Part shown: positions 32,876-46,157 of the stretch, one piece after another
Numbering within the stretch: the first letter of the stretch is position 1
Layout: every line of letters starts with the position of its first letter
Origin: Sycobia sp. Sy_11
Taxonomy: Eukaryota > Arthropoda > Insecta > Hymenoptera > Epichrysomallidae
Direction: 5' to 3'
DNA: 64,000 nucleotides
NCBI GenBank assembly: GCA_018907035.1
Contig: JACCIC010000362.1
Coordinates: 20,001-84,000, forward strand
Notes under the pieces: generated by a model
Seen by the model: the letters and a program-made list of their open reading frames with translations, nothing else
Database searches by the model: none
What the model was told of the DNA's origin: nothing
Made by a program: the position numbers and the translations under genes

Positions 32876-35800
32876 ATATAAGATGTCCTAGAACTAACTA
32901 AGCACATGATCATAATGCAATAATAAAAAAAATTTGAGTGACATTCTATTACTTTTCGAGGTATTAGCCAATGTTTAGTAGACAATCAAAAATGCAGGAT
33001 TTTGATTTTCGGTCAAAAGGATGGAACCAGAAATTGCAAGTAGAAACTCTCGCGAATTCTGATGAAATGGGCGGAAACAATCATCGATTGTTTTTTTTTT
33101 CGATAGCAAGAAATCTCATCTTGGTGTATTCGTCGCTCCACCTTATCATATCGTTAAAACCGTAGATACGGCATTAGCCGGACAAATTCTGAGAGAGAAA
33201 TATAAGCATCTTTTTTTCAAATTTTTTCCATGTTCGCCGTGGTGTGTGTATAACAAATACACGGAGTAGAATTAATGCTTGATTCTTTAATTAGTAATAA
33301 ACTTAGTACCGGTGAATCGAACAATAATAACACATGTGAATTTTCCGCTCGAGTTCGGGACATTCCGCACATTGAATTATACATATATAACTCCGCCTAA
33401 GAAAACAAGCATTAATTTTACTCCATTTTTTATACATAAAAAATACTAAGTAAATTCTGGCCGTCAAAACATTTCGTAACATTACAAAAGTCTCAAATTA
33501 AATTTTTTATAATATAATAATTAATACTCTTCAAATGTGAAAATCGGTTGTTTATCGATGTTCATCATCTCAAGTCAAATTTCACAACTTATGGTCGTAA
33601 TTTTTAATATTTTCAGAACTAGTACGTACACTATGACTGTTAGTCGGCAAAGTAAGCTCGTTGAATAACTGTTTTACACCACGTATAGTGTATAAATTGT
33701 TATATTATGAAAATTTGATGCCAATACTTCAGTCATGTTACACGCGACTATTACGGTTAGATTTTACCCAGACATTCCATTAAGCTGTTTTTAGATGGAA
33801 CGATACCGACACCGCGACTAAGCTCACTATTACGTCATACCTCTATCGTACCTCACTCATTCCTTAAAGTTTGTAAACCACGCCCTTTTTATTGCTGCTG
33901 GTCGTTGTGTCATAGTTTTGTCTTCCCTACCTTTACATGTAGCGAAAGTATTGTCACAGTACGAAGAAATGCCAGCATATAGAATACTATTGGAAAGTAA
34001 TGATATATATAAACACGAGCTATTATAGTCAGATTTTTCACTAATGAAACACCAAACATTGCTTTTAACGCATAGAATTATTTGCTATGTAGGTTGCAGT
34101 GTTTGCAGAAGGTAAAAATGTACTTACAATGGTTACCGTGAAATTAGTGGTTATAAAAGTAAATCAGGTAACAAATTATCAGTAAATTTTCATGTTTTCT
34201 CAAAACCAAATTAATACGGTAACAAACATGTGCGATCTAAATTACATTATAAAATAGCTGTAACTGCAGCAAAATAATAAAAGAGTTGCAATGCAGACTA
34301 TAATATGTCAACATTACCGTAATTCCCTGGATAATAACATTTCTTAGTTTTCTGAATCTACTGTTTAATTTTTAAACTCATAGTCAAGCCTGCATTTTAC
34401 TTCCCAATAGTGAACGTACATACTACTATGCAAAAATGTTCACTAGCATGACTTCAGTTCGACGCTACTCACTGATGCAATGACGTATCGACTGCGTTAC
34501 TATAGTAACACTTCTTTGCGCTAGATTTTTAACGATTTTCGCTCGTCGCGCGTACTTCAAAAAGTTTAACTTTAAAACTCAGCCATTAATATTAGGATTT
34601 AAAACAAAGAAAAGGGTTCGGAAATGTGTAACTTAAAGAACGTTACATTGCAAGGCAGGAAGTCGCAGCGGCAAAACGCTTCATCTGAAGGCAAGTCCAT
34701 TAATAGAAACAATAGGCACAAGTTTATCACGGACAGCTGATATTTAATGTATATATTATTTGAAAATCTCTCAACCCAATGTCAAAGAATATATAGCTTG
34801 GTCGTCCGAAGGCTGTAATACCCATACTTGCCTTGGGAGCGCGACCGCGCTCCTTGATTCGATTGTGGACTCTTGAATATATGTAGTGATTGGCTTATTA
34901 ACTACTTGGAGCACGGTATATACAACCTGAAGTGGATAAACGATCACAAGTCTGATTGAAAAATCAGTAATTAAAATCAATATAATTATAAGGATAGTTT
35001 TTTCGCCTTCCTAGTCATCGCTTAGTTTATAATGAGCGCAAATTACAGTATTATACTACTATCCTTAGTAATATAATAGTTCATTAATAAAAAAGTTTTA
35101 CGACTATTAATTATAATATTGAACTTTTGTTATGTTACCAGACATATAGCATTGAGTAAATTCATTATTTGCAGTACTTCTTATAGTACAGAAATCCACA
35201 TAAATGTTAACATATATCACATGTTAGAGTTATTGACAGGCGTGCCATTCGAGATGGTTTTTTTGCCAATTTTATTAGGAAATATATAGAGATGAAAGTG
35301 CAAGAAAAAGATGATATTAGTAATAATGTCTAGACTATAAGTTCTAATGCTGTTCGAACAATAATTCTGAGATATTTATATAAAATTGAGTATATATTAT
35401 ATAAATATATTAAAAATATCAATAACGTAAACTCTAATAATAATTTACGACAATAAATAATGATAATTAATTAAACAATTTTTGGGCGCTGTGAATTTTT
35501 ATGTCTATATACAGATATTCGTTTACATAAATCTTTTAGTTTTTCTCTTCGCAAATATATACAAAAAAAGCAAAAGAACAACGTAAACTAAAAAATACAT
35601 GAGCTAAAAATAAATTGTAAAAACCTCACCTATCAATAGATATAAGATTTACACATGAGCAGGCTCTTAAATCTCACCCTTCTGCATTCTATTGGTGCTC
35701 TTAAATCAAATATATAATCTATCATTGTTTGTAACTTGTGAAACTTTTCCTCTGCGTCTTCTGCAAATTGAACTATGTTCTGCCAATTATACTAGATTCA

Positions 35801-35919
35801 ATTATAAAATGAAAGCGTAAAAAAATTACACAAAAGAAAAAGAGTAAAGCTTTCGCTTTTTTATGCTTATACTTATTTTCTCGACCCCACTAGTAATTTA
35901 GGAGATGATTATTTGTGGG

Positions 35920-35923
<4 letters not shown>

Positions 35924-35975
<52 letters not shown>
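35924..35975. repeat. (TA)n microsatellite
   Basis: About 52 bp of TA. Confidence 0.95.
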
Positions 35976-35977
<2 letters not shown>

Positions 35978-36145
35978 CTTTGTATATATACGATTGAGAA
36001 GAGAAGAGAATTTTATAGTAAGTCGATAATTTGATTGAACATAAGCTGAGCTTCGTAGAATAAAATTTTTAAATTGTTCAGCTTATAAATTGTTAATCTT
36101 TTTGTTGCATTAAATAGTGAAATTTTCCGGCGTTCGTGTATATAC

Positions 36146-36522
36146 AAGGTGACCCATTTTAATCGGCGCCGCTGGATTATTCACAATCTAAGCCAGATAG
36201 GGCAAAGTGATTCTGACAAAAGTTGTAGAGGGCAAAGGGAGCAACACAATAGGGCTAAAGTTTTTGATTTGGAACTTGCCCTTTAATGCTATTCTAAGGT
36301 CAGAGTGGTTTTTTAAAATGGGAGAGTGTGGTTCAGAGTGATTTTTTAATTTACCTAAAAAGTCACTCTAACCTTGAAATAACCTTGAAGGGCAAGTTCA
36401 AGGTCAAAAACTTTAGCTCTAATGTGTTCCCCCTTTGCCCTCTACAACTTTTGTCAGAACTACTTTGCTCTATCTAGCTTAGGTTGCGAATAATCTAACC
36501 GCGCCGATTAAAATGGGTCACC

Positions 36523-36525
<3 letters not shown>
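36146..36525. mobile_element. 380-bp foldback (MITE-like) element
   Basis: The two halves are imperfect reverse complements along nearly their whole length, from the ends CAAGGTGACCCATTTTAATC and CAGGGTGACCCATTTTAATC inwards to a short centre near 36335. It is flanked by TA-rich DNA, has no coding capacity, and its superfamily is unknown. Confidence 0.85.
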
Positions 36526-36556
<31 letters not shown>

Positions 36557-36560
<4 letters not shown>

Positions 36561-38658
36561 TAGAAAAATTTTGAGCGTTTCAGATAGATTCGGTTCTAAT
36601 ATTGGGATGAACAATTAATTAGGCAAAGTGCTCTTAATATAGCATTATAGTGTGATGTTGTGAGTGAAATGTACAATAGAATTGTGACATTAATTGTTTG
36701 CATAATGAGATTGTTGTTTCTGACAAAGATGTTTAAGCTTGTTTATTAGTAATAAATTTCTAAAAGGACGTATTTTATTATTTACACAAGAGCGAGTATT
36801 TTGAATAATTTGTATAAGTTGATAACTGTATTATGGGCTTTAGTCGATACGAGAAAAGTTAAAGTATGTGAAATACTGTAGTCGTCGTTTAGCAGTTACG
36901 TATTGTACATGCATGTATTTCCTCAACATGTAGATACAAGCATAGGCCTATAGAGGACATTGAAAATTTCACATGCATGAACACATGCAACCACACACAC
37001 GCACATATACACGAAACAGAAAAAGAGAGAAAATAGATAGATGTATAGTTATGAAATCATAGCAAAATTAGATATTTATGAAAGCTTATGAATTATTATA
37101 TCGATAATACCAAAGTGAATAAACCAATGAAAGTCATAAATTATAAGATTATACTAGTATATATCTATATAACCACAAATTTGTAAAAAATTTGACGTGC
37201 AAATTTTCTGCTACTATAGAAAAAATTCATTTATTATTCTTTATTACAAATTAGATAATTTTTATTGATAAATGACCCTAACAAAATCTAACAGATGAAT
37301 GAAGTTATAAAAACATTTACATTCAATTTCACTAAGCATTTCCAACTTTATTGTAGTTTTCCAAAATTAATAAATATATGAAACGGTATTGATTTGAAGT
37401 ACGTTTGAAATAATTAAAGCGATTGCTAGATATAATGGAATTTAGTGTATACATTTTCAATGTGTGAATCTGAAAGCTGATATATTTAAAGAATATTATT
37501 TCGATCTCATCGTCAGTATTAATAGTTAAATATCTTAACATAGTAAATGTAAAAACTTCAAAAGAGCTCCTAAGTAAACTTTTAATAAAGTATGCCGCAG
37601 TCATATTAAAAGCTATTCACTATTCGCTTGGAAAGAAAATATAACTTTCTTCTATATACCTTAGGTAAAAATGTTAAGTGAAACTGAGATAGATTTCCTA
37701 ACCTGTATGACCTTTTACACACTCAATATTCGAGTTACTAATATAGGTATGTCTGCACGTGTATGTTTAAACTTAATAAAAATGTTAAAGTACGATTATT
37801 TGACCAGCTGGCAGAAAACAGCTGATATTTTGAATATATAATGTTTTTTGTATATTATTATATTAGATTCTGTAATCGCTTTGATACATAAAATACATTT
37901 TTCGTATCATAAGATTAATATTTGGAATGTAGTTATGTTAACTTCGGAAACGAGAGTAAAAGAAAATTATATAATACACATAGGAAACATTTTTATTAAG
38001 TCAAAGAGTCTCAAGCGAAAGTATCATGCTCGAAATAAACAATCATGATGAGATTTTCGAAATAAAAAAGAAAAAACAATACAAAAGAATTATCAAAGTT
38101 ATGTTGTTATTTGACCATACTGTCTGGATTGTTATTAAGTAATAATATAATCAATCATGTAAAATATGTATGTATATTATATCTTCAATGTATTATGTAA
38201 TAGTACAAAAAATTCCAATGGTTATTGACAATAAACTGTCCGTGAATATTTGGAAATATTCTTCATTATTTTAATGATAAATGTATGCAATTTAACTATT
38301 CATTCATTACTTCATTATACATGCATATTATTATGTAGCCCAAGAAAATACAAAAATAATTCATAAAATTATCTATTTAATGAAATAGTAGATAAATTAA
38401 AAAAATATTTCATCTTAGACTGTTATCAGAATACCTGGCATAATTTATTTTCATTTTTATCATGTATTTTATTTATATAATATTGGAAAACACAATCATT
38501 TGTTAATTTATAATAGATAATTAATTGTTTCTTTAAATACGTTAATATTCGCTATAATTATTATTAAAAATGTGTCATTATATTAAAAGATAATTATATT
38601 AATATAATGTAATAATATGATAATATCTATATAATATGATATTGTAAATGTATATATA
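36557..38658. other. AT-rich intergenic DNA, no gene seen
   Basis: Short frames only; none resembles a known protein. Confidence 0.55.
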
Positions 38659-39717
38659 TTAGGTTGTCAAATATCTCCCATCCGCTATTTTGCTCTTCAT
38701 TCAGACCTTTATAAAAAGTGTTACAGTGGTCGGATTTACTTCAAATATCCGCCGTTTTGTTTGATAATCTGTTTCCATCTAGACGGCAACTTCATAATAC
38801 CCCTCTCGTGGAAACCCCTCTCCTTATTTGCGAAGAACTCGGACAGCCACTTTTCACATGCCTCTTTTGAGTCCGACTTTACACCACCAAGGGTAGAATT
38901 AAACGTCTGGCCATATAGGAGCAGCACATAGTGGATGATTCCCTTCCAATTCCACCAAATACACAGCAAAACCTTCCTGGCCGTCAATCCCAGCTTGACC
39001 ACTGTTTGGGACCGTTCACCGGCCTTGGACTACGACCGTTTTCGCCTAATATTGTCGTATGTGATCCATTTTTTGTTGCCAGTCACCATCCGCTTAAAAA
39101 ATGGGTCGAGTTCGATCCGTTTCAATGCACATCGCAAGCATTGATTCGGTCCAGAAGGTTTTTTTTTCGTCAAATCATGCGGCACCCAAACATCAAACTT
39201 TTTTGTATCCAGCCTTCTGCAGATGGGTTAAAATGGTTTGGTGACCAACTCTTATCTCTTGCGCGATGTCACGAGATGACACATGCCGCCGGTCTAATTT
39301 GATAAATTCCATGCTTTGATCGGTATTTTTCGTCACAGGTCTTCCACCGGCTGGCTTGTCCATGGTATCGTTTTCACTGGCTTTGAATCGTCGAAGCCAT
39401 TGCTCTGCGGTTCGAAGTGATAGAGCGCCATCCCCCAAAACACTATTAAGCTCACGGAACGGTTCTTTAGTGGATTTACCTTTGACGAAGGAAAACTTTA
39501 AATAGCGCGAATTTCGGCTTTATTGAACTGCATGTTTACACGTCTATAACTTATGAACGCAATATCCAAACTAATCATGCATAGCGTCCTTTTATACTTT
39601 ATGTCCAGACCTTTCAAATTTTGTATGCTATTGCCAGATACGAGCTCTGTAGCGCTTTGTACATAGCGGGGAAATTCATAAGACAAAAAGGCGGAAGGGA
39701 GATATTTGACAACCTAA
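38659..39717 (-). pseudogene. Mariner-like element M2, copy 2, internally deleted
   Basis: Same ends as the copy at 7752-8986 (TTAGGTTGTCAAATATCTCC and complement). The minus strand encodes [58 protein letters not shown]. It then jumps from FNST to [19 protein letters not shown], deleting the second and third catalytic Asp. Left TA is present at 38657-38658; the right flank is tg, so the target duplication has decayed. Confidence 0.88.

Positions 39718-39725
<8 letters not shown>

Positions 39726-39772
<47 letters not shown>
39726..39772. repeat. (TA)n microsatellite
   Basis: About 47 bp of TA next to the M2 right end. Confidence 0.95.
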
Positions 39773-39776
<4 letters not shown>

Positions 39777-40299
39777 TATTGATAATATATAGAGACAGCG
39801 TCAATGATTTGCATCAGACCACTGCTGTAGAAGAACCATAAATATTATTTGGAATAGAAATAATTAAATCAGTGAACAATATAAATACTCTCAGAATTAG
39901 TGAGAAATGTATTTACAAAGAAAACTGAAAAGCACAGTTCCCCAAAAATAAATGCACCAGTACAATTTGATTTCAACCGTAGATAGCTCGCAAGGAGATT
40001 CAACGTTGCTCGCTCCGTGGCTGAGGTAAAACTCTCCCACCGATAAATTTTCACGTCCACATCACACCTTGGTTCCTCCCACTCCTTCTTAATAATCTGA
40101 AGTCCAAATGTGCGTGAACTACTCGGAGAAATTTTCTCATAGTTTTCCGCTCGTTTTTTTTTATTACTCCGTCATAACCTTATATAGTCGAATGGTCGGA
40201 AAGACTCAAACTCTCTAAAACCACAACGCAGCCTACAATAAAACTAATTCCCCTCGCATATTAAATAAATGACTATGCTTTAAAAGAGATTAAGAAAAA

Positions 40300-40770
40300 G
40301 TACACAAATTATCGCCTATATATGCATTGCTAGCATCGCCAAATGTATGAAACGATATTTCATCTGTCTTTTCTATCGATCCGATAATGCATCGCGCGAT
40401 TTTTATTTTTTCTAAACATGGCAAATCCTCTCTCCATTGTAAAAACGCTATTTAATAGTGTCATTGACCTAGTCATTCCACGCTAAGTTATCCGTCTAGG
40501 TTTCCTGTAATTAAGTTTTCGGGCAAAGCGAAATGGGACAAATAAAACGTAGTAGGTCAAATTTTTGTTGACAAACAGACAGAATCTTTGTTTTTATAAT
40601 TTTGTCTAATTTGAGATCTTTTACATCCGCGATTTTTAAGGCTAATGTGTCTTGTTTCTTGTTCCAATGAATGCCCAATACTTGAGTAGAATCATCAACA
40701 CTATTATTGTAAGTGTATTTCCAACCGCGTAAATCGAAAGCACCTAAATTCATCGTTACTGTGACGTCTG
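40300..40770 (-). pseudogene. BEL/Pao pol, end of reverse transcriptase
   Basis: Minus strand: NLGAFDLRGWKYTYNNSVDD, STQVLGIHWNKKQDTLALKI, ILSVCQQKFDLLRFICPISL, CPKT, then degraded LQET and LAWND blocks. These are the BEL/Pao signatures FxLRKWxSN, VLGLxWxxxxDxL and FDPLGxxxPxxLxxK. Confidence 0.8.
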
Positions 40771-40869
40771 AGCATATTTATCCTTCCGTATACGTTACCC
40801 TTTATTTTTAATACATACGTGTATTAATTTCAATACACATATGTATTCCTATTGTTTTAGGCAGTTTTA

Positions 40870-41560
40870 AGCCTGGAGTTGCCTCCACTAGCTCGGGAAT
40901 GCCTAGTCGATCACTTGATGGCAACGAACAATAAGGTATAAATTTTAATGGAGATTATGAAACCCTATGCTGGTCTTACATAGGTCAGAGTCCAAGGCTT
41001 TATTTGGATACAATTTCCTCTTCTTTCGAAGGGGAAGCTGAATCCGCGTCGGCCTACCGGCCTAGTTCCCTATTGGTGAAGTATGTATGTGTGATAAACT
41101 AGGGAGATGTTCAGTCCTACCATATAGGAGGACCAGACACTTCCCCGGAAAAAGAAGATAGAAAGAAAAAGGGGAGAGAGAACAATTAGATTTATAATTT
41201 ATTAAATATTAATGAATTTTATTTCTTACTTGTATATAGTGCACGGTGACAGAGAGAGGACTTATGGGAGACTACTTGACTGAATGCTGCTGTTTGAATG
41301 AATCACTGAATACTTACTGAATGCTGCTGACTAAATACGACTGACTGAATGAATTGACTGAATGAATTTTTGTGGAAAAATCGGGGCTTTATATACCCGA
41401 TTTTTCCATGATCATTCGCAATCCCTCTCTCTGCTCCTCGTTTTTATAGCTTTTTATTACATTGTTTACTTTGCTTACTTTTATCCTTAATACTAGTATA
41501 AACAATTAAATTTTATCATAAACATTCATTATAATTTTTGTCTTAAATATTTGTTGTATT
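40870..41560 (-). mobile_element. Likely solo LTR
   Basis: On the minus strand a TATA box (gggtatataaagcc, 41384-41397) is framed exactly by a 12-bp inverted repeat (ggaaaaatcggg). It is followed by a cluster of cattcagt copies (arthropod initiator-like TCAGT) over 41240-41370 and AATAAA at about 41225. That order (TATA, initiator, poly(A) signal) is LTR-like. It splits BEL/Pao pol. Ends not defined. Confidence 0.5.
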
Positions 41561-42046
41561 AAAAATGTAGTTTAATTGTTTAAAGTATTAATTTTACTAT
41601 AAATTAAACATCAAAAATTGTACACTAGCGCATCGCTAATGTATATGTTGCGTTACCTATGAGACCTTCATCAGAGAAACATACGCTTCTGACGTATGAT
41701 CTTGCGTAAGCCAACGTCTTATTTCGGCGGTATTATGAAATTGTTTTCCTCGCCCAAATAAGATGATGACATGCTAGATGAAATTCGTTCATTTTAGTTT
41801 CGATTCTTATTCTACAAAACTTTATTTATATATATTTATTTAGATATATACATATATATGTTCAAGTATTATTATTATTATTGTATGTATTTATTTAATA
41901 ATATATATACATATATATTATTATATTATATATTTTTCTTTATAAACGTATATATATATATATTTTTTTTATGTGTTATTAGTACATATTATGTTTTATA
42001 TATATACACCTATATATAGGTGTTAATACGTATTATAATACCTTAC

Positions 42047-42090
<44 letters not shown>

Positions 42091-42389
42091 TTATCTCGAT
42101 TATTATATATTATATTTAAAACTCTAGTTTACATTTATACGTGCATATGAATATATATTCTTTCAATGTTTAAATTAATATTATTTTATTAAGATTATTA
42201 GCTCGATGTTACACTATTTTTGCCTCTTATATGAACGCATTTAACTCATCTATAGTTTCTAGACTAGATACGCAATTATCGACATATAAACTATTTAAGA
42301 ACTTTATTAAGTTTTCCTGTCAGGACTACGCGATTACATTATATTTTATAGAAACTAATATATTTTCGACATGAAATTTAAATATAACA
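41561..42389. other. AT-rich DNA inside the split BEL/Pao pol
   Basis: TA-rich low complexity, including a TA run at 42051-42087. No coding match. Confidence 0.55.
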
Positions 42390-42700
42390 GTTAAAATAAA
42401 TGGACTGTAAGTAAGGCCAAAAACTACGATGTCTATAAATAATTATATTACCATGTTCATCGTACCCGGAAAATCGTGAAAAATCTCTATCTGATTTATC
42501 TTTACTGATTTGTAAAAATGCTTTTTTTATATCTGATACTACACTAATATTATCTGATGTAAATCTTAATAAAATTGAAAATAACAGCTAGCTGAAGTTG
42601 AGACCATTGTGCAGACACTTATTTAACGAGACCGATTGTTGTTCCTTTACTGAAGCGTCGAAAAGTGGTCTAATTGGGATCGTTAATTGTTTTTTGAAAA
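42390..42700 (-). pseudogene. BEL/Pao pol, reverse transcriptase core
   Basis: Minus strand: RPLFDASVKEQQSVSLNKCL, SILLRFTSDNISVVSDIKKA, FLQISKDKSDRDFSRF. The VVSDIKKAFLQI block is the first catalytic Asp motif of Pao-type RT. Stops and a missing active-site second block make it dead. About 1.6 kb of foreign sequence separates it from the RT end at 40300-40770. Confidence 0.8.
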
Positions 42701-43381
42701 ACGAACGGTGACCAGTCTTCGAATACTTCGTTGTATGCTCTAAATGTCCCTAATGCTTTTAGTTTCTTTACCAATGCACCAATAAGAATGTCTATAGACT
42801 CTTCTTTTGTTTGTGTCACTCAAGTTAATGTTTAGGTTCTTTAATTCATCACTCGAAACTCCCTTTGTTATGCAAGGAATACTTTCACATATCACACCCT
42901 GATCGATTGCCGTAAAATTACACTTAAAAGGTCGGTCTAAACCTTTTAGATGTATTATATCTTTATATTATGTTTGATTATGCTGGACTTATCTCCATTC
43001 AACAGCAAATGTTTCATCTCTTCTATATAATTTCGTCAAGTCCCTTTCATTTTGGTTCATCCAAGTCACTTTTATTCTTTTCATCTATGCTGAAGTACAT
43101 TAACGTCGCATGCGCCGCCTGTATTTTACTCATTTAATATTTACGCGATAATTTTTCGAACTGTGTCAAAACTTTAATCATTTAAAACATGCATGTTTCT
43201 TCATGACTAAATCTTGCCTATCTTTCAACTTGAACTTTTTCACTGTAAAATAACTCAAGTTGTTGTGTTTCCTTCTATCGCAAAAAATACACGCATTACT
43301 TGGTTGATTAGCAATAAATAATCATCTAGTACTTGGCACATTTTTTTCTTCTGTTTGATGACTGCGTCTTTTCGACTTTTC
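42701..43381 (-). pseudogene. BEL/Pao pol, degraded protease-to-RT region
   Basis: Isolated coding bits such as MNQNERDLTKLYRRDET on the minus strand. Position between gag and RT is the main argument. Confidence 0.4.
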
Positions 43382-44410
43382 TCATTTCACCGAACGACTA
43401 GCTTTGAATCCAAAGCATTTAGCTGTCAAATAAATTATTGTTTGACCTTGGACTTCAGCCACGAAAAATTTCATTATCTGGTGTAGTTTCTCCACTGTCT
43501 CTCCCACATTTTCATCGGTTATCTCTTTTGATAGGTCACTACACTGCCACGCTCTCAACAATTCTTCTGGTAGTGCTGACTCAACAAGATGGAAAAGTAT
43601 AACTGCGTATTTATCCATTATCACATCAAACGTTTCCAATGAGCGTAATTTCGATTCTAATGCATCATACAATGTGGGAAGAAGGATTTCCATTTCAGGA
43701 TTTAAGACCTTTTGCAATATCAACTGTAATAATTCGCGAACGTACATTTCTATTTGCAATTTATCCCGACCGAATCTTCTCTTTAACCTTGATGTAACCT
43801 CTTCATAATTCTCTCCCGTCGGTGCATAGCTCTTCACTAAATCAGCAGCGCGCGAGCCTGATACCATTGCTATATTAAATGTTGAAATTTATCCTCGTTT
43901 GCAATGCCCTTATGGTTATGGATTTTCTTAAAAGGACTTTAAAATTGTAGTGATTCACACACTTCGCCGTTAAACTTGATGAGCTCAAATTACGGCAATT
44001 TGACAGTATTTTCTGACTCACAGCGTATAGTATTATTGATCGTTCTTGGACCATCATTTCCAGGTGTCAACTTTGTACATTCTTCATAATAAGACTCTGC
44101 CTTTATAAACTTTCTCTAAGATTCCTCTGCTTGGTCCTATTTACATTGCACTATGTCTTCAGTCTCATTTTCGATGTCTAAGATTTATTCTTGGGATTTT
44201 TTCAAGTCATCACGTTTGGACAATAAATCTCTGAATGCGATATTTAACTCTATATGTGACGCTTGTTCTGAATTCATAAAACTATTAAACTGCGTTAATA
44301 CCTTTTTAAATCCTATACGCAATACTGTCCTTCTCCTTGTTAATGTATTCCTTTTCACTTTTAAATAAAACCGTTCACAATTTCGTAATACTATAAAATC
44401 GTCAATCAAC
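43382..44410 (-). pseudogene. BEL/Pao gag (DUF1759-type)
   Basis: Minus strand, N-terminus first: RRRTVLRIGFKKVLTQFNSF (44185-44409), then with stops KLP and FELIKFNGEVCESLQF. The long frame 43382-43867 reads PTGENYEEVTSRLKRRFGRD, QIEMYVRELLQLIL, EELLRAWQ. These match the Pao gag domain annotated as DUF1759. Stop codons separate the parts. Confidence 0.85.
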
Positions 44411-44423
44411 GCTCATTCAACTG

Positions 44424-45667
44424 ATGAAGGCTAGTAACTCTAGGGATACTACCCAGGCGGCAAGAAAAGCAAGGCTGCCAACTGAAGAGAAAACTGGAGA
44501 TAAAAACACAAGCTGCTCCTCAGGGCAGGGAAAAATAAGTTGCAAAGTTCAGCAACAGGATAAACCTAGCAAATCAGAGGAGGTGAAAAATGATACAGAT
44601 AACGACACCTGCGTAGCAACATCTCCCAAAAACATGGCACCTGGTAATTCTACCAGGGATTGCCTCGAGGTCCCACTACATGCTGTGGATCAATATGCGA
44701 TAATAAAGGCAGTCCTCAAGACATCTAAGGACTTGGAACTGAAGAAGAACGGGCTCAAGAGCATCAAAAAGTTAATGGATTATTTCAGAAATTGACATCA
44801 GATGTGCTCGCTCGGAGGCCAAGTCGGAAGCCTTGCATGAGGTAGCTGTAAAACAGAAAGCGGTCATGGAGTCATAGCCGTATATAACTGTCGTCTCCAA
44901 CAACAATTTGACCGAAAGGGAAAAGGTAGAAAGCAGGCTGGTAGCCCCTAAGGCCCAGGTTGCCAAAGCCACAATAAGACCACCACCAAAAGTAGTGTTA
45001 TTAAAGCCCAGAGATGTGGAAAAAATTTTCTCCACAGGAAAGACAAATGAGGTCTTGCAAAAGACTTTCTTCCCTAGGGAATCGGCAACCGAAGCGGAGT
45101 TGCAAAAATTGAAAGCCTTATAGAGCTCTTCGAAATAGTGGCGCCAACAAGGAGCAAGCCGAGGCTCATCATCTACAATGTACCTAAGGACATGTCGCGA
45201 GATGAGGTAACCTCGGCTGTATACGAACAAAACAAGGGGTTGGCCTCGACAACTCAAGAATTCTCAGAATTTTTTAAACTCCGCTTCTAAATCGGCAAAA
45301 GAGCGACACAGCAACTAACTGGGTGGTGGAAGTTACCCCGGACATCCGAGGAAAACTTCTAGAAAGAAAAAGAGTGTACATCGTGTGGCTGTCTTGTCGT
45401 GTGCAAAACTACCTTACAGTCAGTAGGTGTTACAAGTGCCAAGGCTACGGGCACGTAGCCAAGCACTGTAAAGGAGAACTATGCTGCTCCCATTGCATTT
45501 TAGTGGGACATGGCAGCAATGATTGCGATAAGAACGTCTCTGCGCCTAAGTGCGGAAACTGTAAAAAAGAGAAAAGAGCAAGCAATCATACTTCAATGGA
45601 CATTAAGTATCCAGTATATAAAGCTGTCATGGAGAGGTTAGTGAACTCCACTGATTATGGACATTAG
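44424..45667 (+). pseudogene. R1-like LINE family B, ORF1 (gag-like)
   Basis: Begins MKASNSRDTTQAARKARLP, then KVVLLKPRDVEKIFSTGKTN, PRLIIYNVPKDMSRDEV (RNA-binding-like block, other frame), and a triple zinc knuckle CYKCQGYGHVAKHCKGELCC ... CSHC ... CGNCKKEKRASNH. Frameshifts near 44795 and 45120-45320. It begins directly beside the BEL/Pao gag start, so it may have inserted there. Confidence 0.75.
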
Positions 45668-46157
45668 AGCACGTAAGAATCAAAGTGGACCTGTTCTGCG
45701 CTTTGCGCAGCTAAATACCAGACGAGCACGCAGGGTCACTGCTGAAATAAAATCTAAATGTATAGAAAATGGAGTAGACATTCTCCTTCTCCAGTGCAGC
45801 GGCCGAATAGAGGGGTTCGGCCTGCACAAGAGAATGGTATATGTGAAAGGACATATCCCCTGGGTGGCAATAGCAGTCCTCAATCCTGAAGTGACTGTGC
45901 TGAATTTGACGCACCTCACCAACACACACTTTACGGTGGCGGAAATGAGGATGCGCATTTTATCAAAATATGTGGTCAGTGGATACTCCCAGCTGAGTCA
46001 CGAAATATGGATGCACCTTATGCAGCTAAATAAGGTGCTGGATGCACTTCGGGCGAAGATGGTACTAATCGGTGTTGATTCCAATGTCAAGTTCCCCCTG
46101 TGGGAATCTGACCGCACCAACCGCAAAGGGGACGAATTTGAAAATTTTATAGCGTAG
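45657..46157 (+). pseudogene. R1-like LINE family B, ORF2 endonuclease
   Basis: APE-like endonuclease that would nick target DNA. It starts in an overlap with ORF1 (ATG 45657). Reads LRFAQLNTRRARRVTAEIKS, DILLLQCSGRIEGFGLHKRM, and VLIGVDSNVKFPLWESDRTN (degenerate GDFNA-type block). The catalytic Glu is Gln (LLLQC). It ends at a stop (46155) that coincides with an internal deletion: the next sequence is already past the RT core. Confidence 0.75.

Noticed and set aside
34771..34980. Possible LTR or gene piece at 34.77-34.98 kb
   Set aside because: GC-richer with a 69-codon frame, but no promoter elements, partner copy or protein match to support it.
44772..45257. 161-codon minus frame in LINE-B ORF1
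   Set aside because: Antisense shadow of the ORF1 region, whose zinc knuckles fix the + strand.
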